From the NCBI RefSeq assembly GCF_900660655.1, contig NZ_LR215035.1, positions 558,001 to 622,000 of the forward strand: a stretch of DNA of 64,000 nt, given 5' to 3'. The notes under the pieces are model-generated. The model ran no database searches. It was not told the DNA's origin and saw nothing but the letters and a program-made list of their open reading frames with translations. Both the position numbers and the translations under genes were made by a program. Shown piece after piece: positions 1 to 9,764 of this stretch (the stretch's first letter is position 1; every line of letters begins with the position of its first letter). Source of the DNA: Mycoplasmopsis anatis. Its GTDB lineage: Bacteria > Bacillota_I > Bacilli_A > Mycoplasmatales > Metamycoplasmataceae.

Positions 1-49
1 GTTACTGTCTTGATGTATTGCTAAGATATTATAATATAAAATATAAAAA

Positions 50-75
50 ATCCAAACCTAATTTACAGTTTGGAT
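50..75 (-). terminator. Rho-independent terminator of the comEA-holA operon
   Basis: An 8-bp stem (ATCCAAAC / GTTTGGAT) with a 10-nt loop is followed on the minus strand by a T-rich tract. It lies 15 nt after the stop of the last minus-strand gene, so it probably ends that operon. Confidence 0.75.
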
Positions 76-89
76 AATTGCTTAATTTT

Positions 90-1496
90 TTATTTATTTT
101 GCTCGTTTATAGATACTTTTTTATAAATTTCAAAATGATAAGGTCTTATTGTATCGTTAAAATATGAAATTCCGCTTGTGTAAATAATTTTTAAATCATC
201 TTTAATTGTAAATTTTTTACTTGAAATATACGGATTAAATACAAAATAATAAGTTTCATCTTCACTAATTATTTTATAAATAAATACTTTTTCAATCATC
301 GGAGATAAGATTTTAAGTTTATTTTCACTAGAGATTATTAATTTGAGCTTGAAATAAAAATTAGATAAAATCAAAATTTGATTAAAAAATGTCTTTTCTA
401 AATTAATTCCTGCTAAATGTGATTCAGTCTTTATATTGTTCTTCTCTAAGTTTTTTCTAGAATTGTCACTATATTTTTCAACACTAGGAATATATGTGTT
501 ATAAATTGATTGTGACATTAATGCTTGTAAAGATAGAAATGATTTAATAATCTCACTTTTGTAAAATTTTGAATCAGCAAAATAATTAAATCTATTATTT
601 TCTAGATCATTATTCAATACAAATGAAATTTTCGTTAAATAAAGTGATTCGATGATGTTGCTAACTTCTTCTATTTTTTGTAAATTTGATAAATCATAAA
701 AATAATCATCAAAATAAGTTAGCTCTAATAATAAATTGAAAAATTCTTTGTTACTAAAATTATCTTTTAATGCAAAATTAACATTGAATTTTTGTTTTAT
801 TACATTAAAGATATGATTAATTTCCTCAACAAAACTGTGTTGTTCTTGTTCTTTATTTTTTGTAAATACTTTACTAAAATCGTTTATCACAAAACCTGTT
901 GACATAAATGAATTTTTAAAATAATCCACAACTTTAGATAGAGATTCTTTAAAGTAACTTTGTCCGTTTTTAGATATTTTAAGGGTAAAACTTTGCGTTT
1001 TTATAAAATCAATTAAGTTTTCTTTGGTCTCCTGATTATTTTTTTGGTATCAAAAATTATCTGAATTAGCAGAGTTTGAATTAAATTCAGCATATTCCAA
1101 AATTCTAGATATTCTCTTATCAAATGAGAAGATCTCATCAACTGAAATTGTAAAGTAAACCCTAAGACCTAATGAGATTATTTTTCTACAAAAAATTTTA
1201 AGATTTCTAATTATTTCAATTTTATTTTTTATTTGTTCATTATTGTCCGAATATTCAAAATTCAATAGATTATTTATTTTAGGAAAAACAACAATTGATG
1301 AAGTATTTTCCAAAACACTAACATTGTTCAAAAATGATATTAAATACTCTTTTATTATATTTTTATCACAAGTATCAAAGATATATTGATTTAATTCTAT
1401 ATATGTTTTATGAGTTGAATTAAATTCATTTTTTTTATTTTTGTTAGTCAATTTTTGAAAACTGTTTAATCAAGAAAGTTTCAAATTCTTTTTCAA
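90..1496 (-). CDS. Hypothetical protein of about 468 aa, last gene of the com/holA operon
   Basis: I do not recognise a family. The frame is continuous when the TGA near 1050 is read as Trp. The start is unusual: no ATG lies near the 5' end. A TTG at 1496 has a strong Shine-Dalgarno AAAGGAG (1503-1509) with 6-nt spacing, inside the end of holA; a second TTG at 1451 is the alternative and gives 453 aa. The first start makes a 53-nt overlap with holA, which suggests translational coupling. The protein is Lys/Asn/Ile-rich, has no clear signal peptide or membrane segment and looks cytoplasmic. Its position after a DNA polymerase III subunit does not by itself give a function. Confidence 0.7.
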
Positions 1497-2381
1497 TTTC
1501 TGCTCCTTTGTACATAACTCTTTCTTCAAGTTCCGCTGATTCTTTTATTATTTTTAATACTTTTTTATATCCATATTTATTAAATAGAGAATTTGCTTTT
1601 TTAATTCTAAATTCATGAATCTTTAGATATCCTGACATTTGCATTGTGGTAAAATCCATTTTTTGGAGTCTATACACTTTATGAGCTAGAGAAAAAATAT
1701 TATTAATTTGCATTAAAAGTGTATAGTGATCTACACCTTCATCAATTTGTTGTTTGTAATTTTTTCAAATCTCAACAAAATTGTATGACTCAAGTGAGTT
1801 AGAAAAACCGAAAATATTATTTAAATTGTATTTTGGAATACTTGAGTTGAACATTTCAGAAGTTATATTTTTATTTTCAACTAGTAATTTATCAATTTCA
1901 CTAATTATTATTGATAAATTATCAGGTAAAATTTCGCTTAAAATAATCGCATCTGCTTGCGAAATAGTACCACCTTTTTGTTTTATATAATTAAAGATCG
2001 AACTAGGCAAATCTTTTTTGAGATTTTCTTTGATTCAATTATTTTAGCTTCATTCAATATTTTGTTAGTCAAAGTATTTTTAGTTAACTTTGAATCATTT
2101 ACTACAAAAATGATTTGATCATTTTTATTTGAGTTTAGTAAATCTACTATTAAATTAAGCTTATCATCGGTGATTTTTTTTGATACTAATCCTTCAAAAT
2201 CTTCAATAATAATCAATCTATCCTGGTTAAATAAACTAAGTGAAGAAAGAATTTCACATAATTCATCAAAAGTATTTGTACTTTCTCATTTGTGAATGTC
2301 CGAATCTGAAAAAGTCTTTTTTAATTTATTTAACTCATCCTCAATAAAATAAGGTTCATCTCCAAAAATACAGTAAATCAT
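1444..2381 (-). CDS. holA: DNA polymerase III delta subunit (clamp loader), with a -1 frameshift
   Basis: This is the clamp-loader delta subunit, which opens the sliding clamp for loading on DNA. The N-terminus starts MIYCIFGDEPYFIEDEL, typical of HolA (short replaced P-loop region). The middle contains LPSSIFNYIKQKGGTIS, and the C-terminal helical collar follows. The reading frame breaks once: the 5' part ends in frame ...ESKKISKK and the 3' part resumes at DLPSSIF in the -1 frame. The break is at an A6 run on the coding strand (plus-strand T6 at 2014-2019), read TCA AAA AAG. One extra A, or a -1 slip on A_AAA_AAG, restores a normal protein of about 312 aa. Start is ATG, 28 nt downstream of comEC. 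HolA is essential in bacteria generally, so full loss would be surprising. It could be an assembly indel, real decay or recoding. Confidence 0.85.
2014..2020 (-). other. A_AAA_AAG slippery heptamer at the holA frame break
   Basis: On the minus strand the codons are TCA AAA AAG followed by ATT in frame 0. Backing up one base gives AAA AAA then GAT TTG CCT, which continues the HolA protein. The heptamer is in the register used for -1 frameshifting in other bacteria. Whether it works here, or a base is simply missing, cannot be told from sequence. Confidence 0.6.
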
Positions 2382-2409
2382 ACCTATATTATAAATTTTT
2401 ATTTTTAGT

Positions 2410-3819
2410 TTAATTCATTTTGAAAAATTTTTGTTTAATTATTAATTTATATGGTTGATTTGTTCAAATATTGTTAAAAATAATTTTGATAAAGATAACG
2501 GAGAAGATAAAAGCTAAAACTAAATCTTGATTTAGTAAAAAATTAGTTGTTAAAGTTATATTAAAAATGTTGCAAAAATCAAAAATAAGATTAAAAATTA
2601 TGTAATAGTAATCTATAATGATTGGAATAAATCAAAACAGTAAATTAAATATAATTGAAAACTCAATAACTATACTAAAAATAAATATGTTTATAATTGC
2701 AAGGATATTAAAATTATTTTGTGTAGTTAAAGAGATTAACAATGAAAAAAGATAAGAATTAATAAAAATGTATACTTGATTTAAAATAATTTGTTTCTTT
2801 GTTACAGTTTTCCTTTTAAATACAATGATAAGTATTGTTATTAAATATGAATATCATAAACTGATATTAAATATAAAAAATGGGTTTATAAGTAATGAAA
2901 TAAGTAAGGTTATATAAATAATAAATAGTTTCTCGTTAATAAAATTATATTTACTGGTATTATTAATTTTAATTAATGAAATTAAGTTAACTAAAATAAT
3001 GTATAAATAAGCTCTTAATGAGGAAACTGAGAAATTAACAAATATAAAATATACACTTATAAACATCAAAGGAAAATAAATATTCAAATTGAATTTAAGC
3101 TTGCTAAAAAGTTTATTAAAAATGCTAAAAACAATATTAAAATGAAAACCACTAATGACAATTAAATGAACTATTCCTAAATTTTTACTGATGTCTAAAA
3201 TATTTGAATCATAATCTACCTTACCAAAAAGCAATGTTAAAGTCATATTCTTATAGGAATCTTTAGTGAAAAAATTTAGGTTAAAGAATTTGTCTATTCA
3301 ACTTAGTTTTATATCGTTTTTGTGGTAATTATTTAATTTAATGAAGCCCAGTATAAACTTAGAATATCAAAAGTTTTTGCTTTGAGGATTAAATTCAGTT
3401 ATTGTAAAAGTACTTGTAAGTTTTTGCCCAACTTCAAAATCATAATTATTTTTATACAGCAAATATCTTTTATTGTTAAATTGAACAAAATAGTAATTTT
3501 TATTTTTTGAAATAACCACTATTTCCTGTTCTATTATTTGATTATTATCATTACTAATATAACTCTTTCAAATAAGTATACTAAAACATAATGTTAATAC
3601 ACTACCAATATAAATAAGAAATACTTTTTTATTTATTAACATCAAAGAACTTAAAAATATGAATAAAAATAAATAAAATAAATTAAAACTAAAGAATAAT
3701 TTAATCAAAAGAATTATGTTAGTAATTAAAAATATACTAATTACTCTAATATTAAAAATTTCTTTAACTTGGTTAAAGTAGTTAGACCAATACCTTTGAT
3801 ATTTGCAATATCGTCTCAT
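2410..3819 (-). CDS. comEC: ComEC/Rec2-family DNA-uptake channel, short form without the C-terminal lactamase-like domain
   Basis: A polytopic membrane protein of 469 aa related to ComEC, the inner-membrane channel for single-stranded DNA in natural transformation. The competence-domain signature HLIVISGFHF (about residue 218) and the following SSLRAY (about residue 265) are visible among many hydrophobic helices. Full ComEC proteins are about 700-800 aa; this one stops after the transmembrane part and has no metallo-beta-lactamase-like domain. Start ATG 3819 has GAGGATAAC upstream and sits 79 nt inside comEA in another frame. Reads through several TGA codons. Whether this organism is transformable is unknown; in mollicutes the pair may also serve nucleic-acid uptake for nutrition (inference). 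Confidence 0.85.
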
Positions 3820-4238
3820 GTTATCCTCTTATTAATATTTTTTTGCTTAAATTCCCATAATAATTCTGAAATTCTTTTTGTTATTCCACGATAGTAAAAA
3901 TCCTGGTAGCTATTAATCAGTTTTCAAGTTATTCTTGAATTTTCAAATGGAACAAAAATTAAAGCATTTATTGGAGCTTTTTCTTCAAGATTTATATTAG
4001 ATAAATCCGCTTGTGAGAGTATTTTAGCCTTAAAAAATAATTCCCGATAAGTTAATTCCACTTCTGAACTTATTTCATTAAACTTAACCGCTCCTTCTAG
4101 TTTATAAGTATAGATATCAATAGTTTTTTCTCTTTTTTTAGATATGATTAAAGAATTAGGAAAAACAACATAGTAGATAATTGCACTACTAACTATAATA
4201 AAAATTAGTCCAATAAAAATATTCATCTTTTGTTTCAC
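3741..4238 (-). CDS. comEA: ComEA-like membrane-anchored DNA-binding protein
   Basis: 165 aa with one N-terminal membrane segment (about residues 5-27), a beta-rich SLBB-like middle (about 45-110, LEGAVKFNEIS...) and a C-terminal helix-hairpin-helix around WDDIANIKGIGLTTLTKLKKF. This is the domain order of ComEA, the DNA receptor that hands double-stranded DNA to ComEC. The 3' end overlaps comEC by 79 nt in another frame, an unusually long overlap. The HhH is encoded entirely in or near this overlap, so it is missed if the protein is ended at an internal TGA. Start is a GTG at 4238; an ATG at 4226 is equally possible because neither has a strong Shine-Dalgarno. Confidence 0.8.
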
Positions 4239-4290
4239 ACTTATTTATGTTTAAAAATTATTAAGTGAACAAAAAAAGGAAAAAATAAAA

Positions 4291-4314
4291 CAAAATAGGA
4301 TTTCTCCTATTTTG
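4291..4314 (-). terminator. Rho-independent terminator after the YneF-like gene
   Basis: A perfect 10-bp stem (CAAAATAGGA / TCCTATTTTG) with a 4-nt loop, followed on the minus strand by a T-rich tract. It separates the YneF-like gene from comEA. Confidence 0.8.
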
Positions 4315-4319
4315 CATAA

Positions 4320-4559
4320 TTAATCTTTAGCATTTTGCATTGAACGCATAACTTGTCTAATTTGTGCTTCGGATGCTTTTCTTCCCATTTGAGCAAACAT
4401 AACTCTAATTTGTTTTTCAGTAATAGGTGGGTTTTCTTTAATTTGTTTTTGAAACATGTGTCTAACAACAAAAAATGTTATTATTCCTGTGAAGATCGCC
4501 GCAGCAATAATTGTACCAACAATCATTAACACTAATTGTCATACTTCAAAGTGTACCAT
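4320..4559 (-). CDS. yneF: YneF/UPF0154 family small membrane protein
   Basis: 79 aa: one N-terminal transmembrane helix (about residues 9-30) and a basic cytoplasmic tail with the family pattern NPPITEKQIRVMFAQMGRKASEAQIRQ (middle residues ITEKQIRVMFAQMGRKAS are diagnostic). Function in the family is unknown. ATG at 4559 is chosen because AAAGGAT precedes it at correct spacing and the internal TGA (Trp 7) is in frame; starting at the next Met would cut into the membrane helix. It has its own terminator and is probably monocistronic. Confidence 0.9.
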
Positions 4560-4685
4560 ATATATCCTTTCTTAGTTAGAATGTATATTAATTATAACTT
4601 ATTTATACTAGTTTCCTTAATATATTTATAGCTAATAAGAAAAATATTAAAGTTTTTATTATTAATATTTACCTTGTATCATAAT

Positions 4686-5072
4686 TTAGTAATTATTAAG
4701 AAAAGTATATACAATACCATTTATAATTATTGGGTTTTCACTAAATTTAGTTTTTAAGTTTTCTAAAAATAAGGTATTATCAAAGGCCCCATTACCAATT
4801 CAACTAACATTTTACGTAATATTTACTATAGCTGAATTTGAGCAATTTTCAAAAGCTTGATTATCAATTCAATTTAAGCTTTCTGGAAGAATAAACAATG
4901 TTAAACTAGAACATCCACTAAATGAACTATGTCCAATAAATCTTGAACTTTTACTAAAAGAAATTAATTTTAATTTAGAGCAAGCACTAAAGGCATAACT
5001 TTCAATTGAAGATACTTTATCAGGGATTTAAATTGATTCTAAGCTAGAACAATTCAAGATGGTGGGATTCAT
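4686..5072 (-). pseudogene. Decayed BspA-like leucine-rich-repeat (LRR_5) surface protein fragment
   Basis: Minus-strand translation gives repeated LRR_5 units such as IPDKVSSIESYAFSACSKL and LPESLNWIDNQAFENCS, then a C-terminal tail ending FLNNY. The frame is interrupted by two in-frame TAA codons (after ESI and after VNIT) but has no frameshift, and there is no signal peptide. It is therefore a 3' remnant of a larger surface protein gene. LRR_5 proteins are often expanded paralogous adhesins; no other copy is seen in this window. Confidence 0.7.
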
Positions 5073-5473
5073 GAAAAAATGTGTTATTTATTAATATGAA
5101 ATTTTTACCATCTTTATATTTTTATTTATTTGTATCAATAAAACATTAAAATTAAATTAGTTAAAAAGATTAAATGTGAGGAAAAATATGAAGATCAAAA
5201 ACACAATAAATTCACTCAGAACAAAACGATAAATGAGTTTGTTAAAAGCAATAAAAAACTTATAGTCAAACATTACAATTAAAGATTAAAATAAGATTGA
5301 AGATTATGTTTGATAACAACTAAATGACTTAATAATAGAATGCAATTTGAATAAAAATATGAATTGCTTTATCAAATTTTAAAAATAGAAGAATATATAT
5401 CAAAAAGTTCTAAGAAATTTGATTGAGTTACAATTAATAATAACCGTAATTTAGTTCATGCTAAAAGGAGGAT
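5073..5473 (+). other. Degenerate non-coding stretch
   Basis: No frame stays open for more than about 30 codons. A GAGGAAAAATATG start-like signal at about 5174 opens a short reading that soon meets stops; translated pieces look protein-like (Lys/Asn-rich) but I cannot assign a family. It is probably decayed coding sequence between the LRR remnant and the next gene. Confidence 0.4.
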
Positions 5474-5476
5474 ATG

Positions 5477-5593
5477 ATGGCTAAAACTAAATATGAACTT
5501 CACAAAATCAAACTTACAAAAGTTTATGATAAGACAAAAGGATGATATATAAAAACTCTACCAAATAAAACAAAAATAGATAATTTAGGATAA
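5477..5593 (+). CDS. Short open frame (38 codons) with a strong Shine-Dalgarno
   Basis: Starts ATG GCT AAA (an in-frame ATG also lies at 5474) behind AAAGGAGG at 5463-5470, one of the best ribosome-binding sites in the window. The product MAKTKYELHKIKLTKVYDK... is basic, contains one TGA-Trp, and ends 2 nt before the next gene. It may be a small peptide translated to couple the membrane-protein gene, or the remnant 5' end of a longer gene. Family unknown. Confidence 0.4.
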
Positions 5594-5595
5594 AA

Positions 5596-6345
5596 ATGTA
5601 TTTATATTTAAATAGTTTTTATGGTTTACTAATTACATCTGTAATAACAGCATTACTTATAATTATAATTTTATCTTGTGCCCTAATTCCATATTCAAAA
5701 ACGATTAATTTAAACAAAAAACTACAATACAAAAAAATATTTTTTAAATATGAATTTCGTACAGATTACTTAAAACCAATAATAATATCTTATGCTGTTT
5801 TTGCCGTATTATTTTTAAGTATTATAGTTACCATATTTATCAGTGGTGATATATATTGAAAACATTCGCATTTTTTAGTTAATGTTTGGCTTTGTCTTAT
5901 CGTATTATTTTTATCAAATATAGCTTTTTTCATATTAGATAAAAAATATAAAAAATTAATTAAAAATATCAAAATTACTGAATTTAAGTTAAGCAAAAAA
6001 ATGTTATTAAAACAAAACGTTTTTGGCAACTTTAACAACACAAATTTAATCTATGCAAATACAATGGGTAGAAAATATAGATTAAAAGATTTAAGTATAA
6101 TTACAAAAATATGAAAAATTTTTGCTAAAAAATATTTAGCCCTTAAAATATTTAGAATTTTAGTTTTTTACACTCCAGAATGCATGAATCTTCATAAATA
6201 TGTGGATACAAAAAATCATCAAGAAGTTTATACTATGTACTTAAATATTGCCTTTAAACAGTGAAGTTATTTAACTAAAAGCAACGATTCAGCTTTATTT
6301 ATAGATCAAATAGCGAAATTAAAACATTTAATAACCGTTGAATAA
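5596..6345 (+). CDS. Hypothetical membrane protein, 249 aa
   Basis: Three to four hydrophobic segments are visible in the N-terminal half (about residues 8-33, 60-83 and 92-113). A basic, hydrophilic C-terminal half follows that probably lies in the cytoplasm. The frame uses TGA as Trp several times. There is no Shine-Dalgarno directly before the ATG, but the preceding 38-codon frame ends 2 nt upstream, so translation is probably coupled. I do not recognise the family. Confidence 0.65.
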
Positions 6346-6380
6346 AAACACAAAGTTTTATTAACCTTGTGTTTTATTTG
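6345..6380. terminator. Bidirectional terminator between convergent genes
   Basis: A 9-bp stem (AAAACACAA / TTGTGTTTT) with a 13-nt loop and flanking A/T runs on both sides. It overlaps the stop codons of the plus-strand membrane protein and of the minus-strand M42 peptidase. Confidence 0.75.
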
Positions 6381-7456
6381 TATTTTATCTCATTAAATTT
6401 TTCTTCATTGAAGCTCTTAATAAATTCAATAATTAAGTTACCTGAACTTATTAAATCAGAAATAGAACAAACTCCAATTGGTGAGTGAAGATATCTCTGA
6501 GGAAGCGAGATGGTAATTGTTGCAACTCCACCACGACCATATTGCAATTCGGCTGCATCAGTTCCTCCACCAGCTGCGATAAATTTATAAGCCTTAATAT
6601 CTTTTTCTTTAGCTAATTCATAAAGATATTTTACTAGTTTAGGGTCCATCATGGTTCCACCATCATGAATTCTTAAAGCTGCTCCAGCAAATAATCTAGT
6701 AGTTCCAGCTATTGTACCAATTGTATCGTGTGAACTAGTAGTATCTAGTGCGATTGCTACATCTGGATTAATAATTGAAACTGCAGTTTTGGCTCCACGA
6801 GTTCCAACTTCTTCTTGAACTGTTCCAACAAGATATAAATCAACATCTAGTTCTAAGTCTTTAATTTGGTTAGCGATATAGTCTAAAACAGTAACTCCAG
6901 CTCTGTTATCCATAGCTTTACCACCAATTAAATCTTCATTTTTGAATTTAATTGTTTCACCACTGAGATAAACTCTGTCACCAATTTCAACACCATTTTC
7001 CTTAGCGTCAATGTCTGAGGTAAACCCAAAATCAGCATAAATTTCTTTGTTAGTAATAGCTTTATTTACTTTTTCAGCTTCCATAATATGAATTGAAGTG
7101 TGTCCAAAAACACCTAAAAACTCTTCATTTTTACTTGTTACTAATTTAGCTTTAGTTCCGACTACTACTGTTGGTCAAATTCCACCAACTGGCGAAAGTA
7201 ATAGTTGCCCTTTAGGATCAATTAATCTTACTAAATAACCAACTTCATCCATGTGAGCAGCAATCATAACTTTAGGTGCATTAGATTTTTTTGATTTCTT
7301 ATGAATAATTAGTGAACCAAAACCATCACGAGTATACTCAAAATTATTACTAAAAGTATTTTCTTTCAAAGCTTGAGCAACTGGTTCTTCAAAACGAGAC
7401 ATTCCTTCAATTTTCATATATTGAATTAATCTATTTTTAAATTCTTCTCTGTTCAT
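6374..7456 (-). CDS. M42-family metallo-aminopeptidase (glutamyl aminopeptidase-like)
   Basis: 360 aa, full length for the family, with one TGA-Trp. All binuclear metal-site motifs of peptidase family M42 are present: AAHMDEVG (His68, Asp70), GGKAMDNRAG (Asp183), VQEEVGTRGA (Glu215, Glu216, the first the likely catalytic base), IALDTT (Asp238) and RYLHSP (His324). The enzyme is a cytoplasmic, probably tetrahedral dodecameric aminopeptidase that trims peptides to amino acids, useful to an organism that imports oligopeptides. Last gene of the fpg operon, 28 nt after smr. The ATG has a usable AATGGAGT-type Shine-Dalgarno. The substrate preference cannot be read from sequence. Confidence 0.92.
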
Positions 7457-7484
7457 TTTTTACTCCATTTTTCTCTACGTAATA

Positions 7485-7787
7485 TTAATTTTTATATTGG
7501 CTAAAAATTTCATCGATGTCTGCATCAAAATCTTCTTCATCTTCTTGAAAGAAGTTATCATTTTCAACTTTTCTGGTGATTAAATAAGCGCCTTTTTTAT
7601 TAGTTTCTACTCAATTAAAATTGAATTCTTCTGCAGTTTTCTCAACATAATATTTAAGTGCTCCAGTACCTACGCCTGTAATCACTAATAATTGTGAAAC
7701 TTCACCTTTCTCAAGTCTTGAAAAAGGATCTCAAATTTCAGATTGAGCTTGTTCAATTGTGCAACCGTGTAAATCTATTTCAATCAT
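7485..7787 (-). CDS. Small Smr-domain protein
   Basis: 100 aa. The N-terminus IEIDLHGCTIEQAQ contains the LDLHG motif of Smr domains, and ITGVGTGALKYYVE matches the second conserved (TGxG) motif. Smr domains are DNA/RNA-binding or nicking modules, found at the C-terminus of MutS2 and as stand-alone proteins. The C-terminal tail is acidic (QEDEEDFDADIDE). Start ATG 7787 overlaps the stop of the nicotinamidase-like gene by 4 nt, so the two are coupled. Association with fpg suggests, but does not prove, a DNA-maintenance role; ribosome rescue is the alternative known role of small Smr proteins. Confidence 0.85.
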
Positions 7788-8314
7788 TTTTGTACCTTTA
7801 TTCCAGCATTTTTCATTAATTTTAATGCGAAAGTATTAAACTCTTTAGCATTATGATCTTCACTATCAAAAGTAGCTACTAAATCACTATATACAATTAT
7901 ATCTTTATTAATTTTTAAAGAATTAAAATATGTCTTTAATGTTGTTGCAAACTGTAAAACACAAATATCAGTACAACAACCGATAATCTCAATTGTGTCA
8001 AATTTATTTAGCTCATCCTTGTCTATAAAAAAGAATGAATTAGTGCAGTTTTTATAGACAATATTTTGAATATATTTACTTAATTCCTTAACTACTTCAG
8101 ACTCAGAAGTATTCTTCAAGCAGTGAAGAGGATACTCATTCATTTCTATGTCATCTTGTTCATGAAAATCACAAAGAAAAGTAATAGAACTACTCTTATT
8201 TATTTCTAAAAATTTTGCAATTGGCTTGATAATATCTTCAATATTTTTAGAATACAAATTACCATGATGTGCAAAACCATTAACCATATCCACAACAAAA
8301 ATTTTATTCAACAT
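7784..8314 (-). CDS. pncA: Isochorismatase-fold hydrolase, nicotinamidase-like
   Basis: 176 aa from ATG 8314. The catalytic Asp lies in FVVDMVNGF near the N-terminus, a metal-ligand-like DFHEQDD follows, and the nucleophile Cys is in GCCTDICVLQ, the usual nicotinamidase pattern. The enzyme would deamidate nicotinamide to nicotinate for NAD salvage. An upstream in-frame Met would add 15 residues inside fpg, but the family begins with the hydrophobic strand LNKIFVVDMVNG, so the internal ATG is preferred. Overlaps fpg by 11 nt and smr by 4 nt. Other isochorismatase-like amidases remain possible. Confidence 0.8.
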   Translation of the reverse strand: MLNKIFVVDMVNGFAHHGNLYSKNIEDIIKPIAKFLEINKSSSITFLCDFHEQDDIEMNEYPLHCLKNTSESEVVKELSKYIQNIVYKNCTNSFFFIDKDELNKFDTIEIIGCCTDICVLQFATTLKTYFNSLKINKDIIVYSDLVATFDSEDHNAKEFNTFALKLMKNAGIKVQK

Positions 8315-9164
8315 TACCTTCTTTCTGGCATCTTGGACAATAAGTAGTTCCGCGACCATTATCTTTAAAATCCAATTTCACTTTAATTAATTTTTCTTTA
8401 TTACACTGTAAACAAGTTAAATTAAAACGTCCATAAACAAATAACTTATTCTGAAAAGTACCAATCTTACCATTCACTCCTTTGTATGAATTTACAGATG
8501 AACCACCTGCATTAATGCTTTGATCCATAATCTCTTGTGCACTTTTAAGAATTTTTTGTAATTTATTTTTAGATATTAAATTACATTTAGTCATTGGATA
8601 TACTTTTTCTTTATGAAGCGTTTCATCAGCATAGATATTACCAATTCCAAGCACTAAAGACTGATCAAGCAATATAGACTTAATACTTTTAGTTCTTTTC
8701 TGGAGTTTTTTGTATAACTCATCTACATTTACATCTCCCGGTAATTGAGCTAAATTTTTAATTTCATATAAACTTCGCTTATCCTCTTTATCAATGATTT
8801 CAAATGAACCGAACATTCTTGTATCATTGTATGCAAGAGCGATATTTTTATCTAAAATAAAAATGATGTAATCATGTTTTTCTCTTATACCTTCTTTAAT
8901 TAATTTTATATCACGAGTGTAATATTTACCTTCCATTCTTAAATGTGAAATCATTCGAGAATTATCATCAAAAATAAACTCAATAAATTTACCAATATTA
9001 TTTACTTTAGTGATAGTTTTATTAACTAAAAAATTTATAAATTCTTTCTCTGTAGTATTTTTTATAAATTTAGAAGAAATAACAATAACTTTAGTTATTT
9101 TACGATTATTTACAATGGTTTCTAAACCTTTTCTTACGATAGTAACTTCTGGATATTCTGGCAT
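8304..9164 (-). CDS. fpg: Formamidopyrimidine-DNA glycosylase
   Basis: 286 aa, standard length. The protein begins MPEYPEV: Pro2 is the catalytic Schiff-base residue and Glu3 the proton donor. The H2TH region (LGIGNIYADETLHKEKVYP) and the C-terminal zinc finger (CLQCNKEK ... YCPRCQK) are intact. It removes 8-oxoguanine and ring-opened purines and nicks the abasic site. First gene of a four-gene operon (fpg, pncA-like, smr, M42) and divergent from tsaC, with only 48 nt between the starts. Confidence 0.96.
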   Translation of the reverse strand: MPEYPEVTIVRKGLETIVNNRKITKVIVISSKFIKNTTEKEFINFLVNKTITKVNNIGKFIEFIFDDNSRMISHLRMEGKYYTRDIKLIKEGIREKHDYIIFILDKNIALAYNDTRMFGSFEIIDKEDKRSLYEIKNLAQLPGDVNVDELYKKLQKRTKSIKSILLDQSLVLGIGNIYADETLHKEKVYPMTKCNLISKNKLQKILKSAQEIMDQSINAGGSSVNSYKGVNGKIGTFQNKLFVYGRFNLTCLQCNKEKLIKVKLDFKDNGRGTTYCPRCQKEGNVE

Positions 9165-9212
9165 ATTTAATATTATATTTTAAAAGAAATAAAATAATAT
9201 AAAATTAATTTT

Positions 9213-9707
9213 ATGTATGATAATTTTGATGATATTATAATTTGTTCAACTGACACAGTAAATGGAATTGGTGGTCCAGTAAATGATTCTGTTTTAGAAA
9301 AGATTTATTATTTAAAAAAAAGACCAATTGATAAAAAAATTATGATTTTAGTTAGCTCGATTGAACAAGCAAAAAATTTTCCTCAATGAAATCAAAAAGC
9401 GACTGAGTGAGCTAAAAAATATTGACCAGGAGCTTTTAGTATTGTGGTTAATAATCAAGGTTTTAGAATGCCTGATAATAAGCAATTACTTAAATATCTT
9501 GAGATTAATGGTCCTCATTATATGTCTAGTGCAAATATCTCTTCTGAAGAAGTTATTGAATTAAGTCAAGCAAATACTGTTTTTCCAATGGTTAAAAAAG
9601 TTTATGACTTTGGTAAGTCAAATGGACTTGCAAGTAATATTTATATTTTAGATAAAAATGAATGAATAATCAGAGATATAAACAGTTTTAATCTAAAAGA
9701 AAAATAA
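9213..9707 (+). CDS. tsaC: YrdC/Sua5-domain threonylcarbamoyl-AMP synthase (short form)
   Basis: 164 aa, shorter than most TsaC/Sua5 proteins (about 190-350) and limited to the YrdC domain. STDTVNGIGGPVND near the N-terminus matches the family STDTVYG motif, IYYLKKRP the K-x-R nucleotide-binding region, WAKKYWPGAFSIV the W-P-G strand, and PHYMSSANIS the SAN motif. It makes threonylcarbamoyl-AMP for the t6A modification of ANN-decoding tRNAs. The start is 7-9 nt after an AT-rich -10-like box (9198-9205) with no Shine-Dalgarno, so the mRNA may be nearly leaderless. Confidence 0.88.
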
Positions 9708-9730
9708 TATTATTGGAATTAAAATAATTC

Positions 9731-9758
9731 TTGTATTAAAATACACATTTAGTATAAT
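9731..9758 (+). promoter_or_regulatory. Promoter of the GATC methylase gene, implying a leaderless mRNA
   Basis: TTGTAT at 9731-9736, a 16-bp spacer, and a perfect TATAAT at 9753-9758. The ATG follows only 6 nt later, so transcription would begin at or next to the start codon. Confidence 0.65.
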
Positions 9759-9764
9759 TAAATT

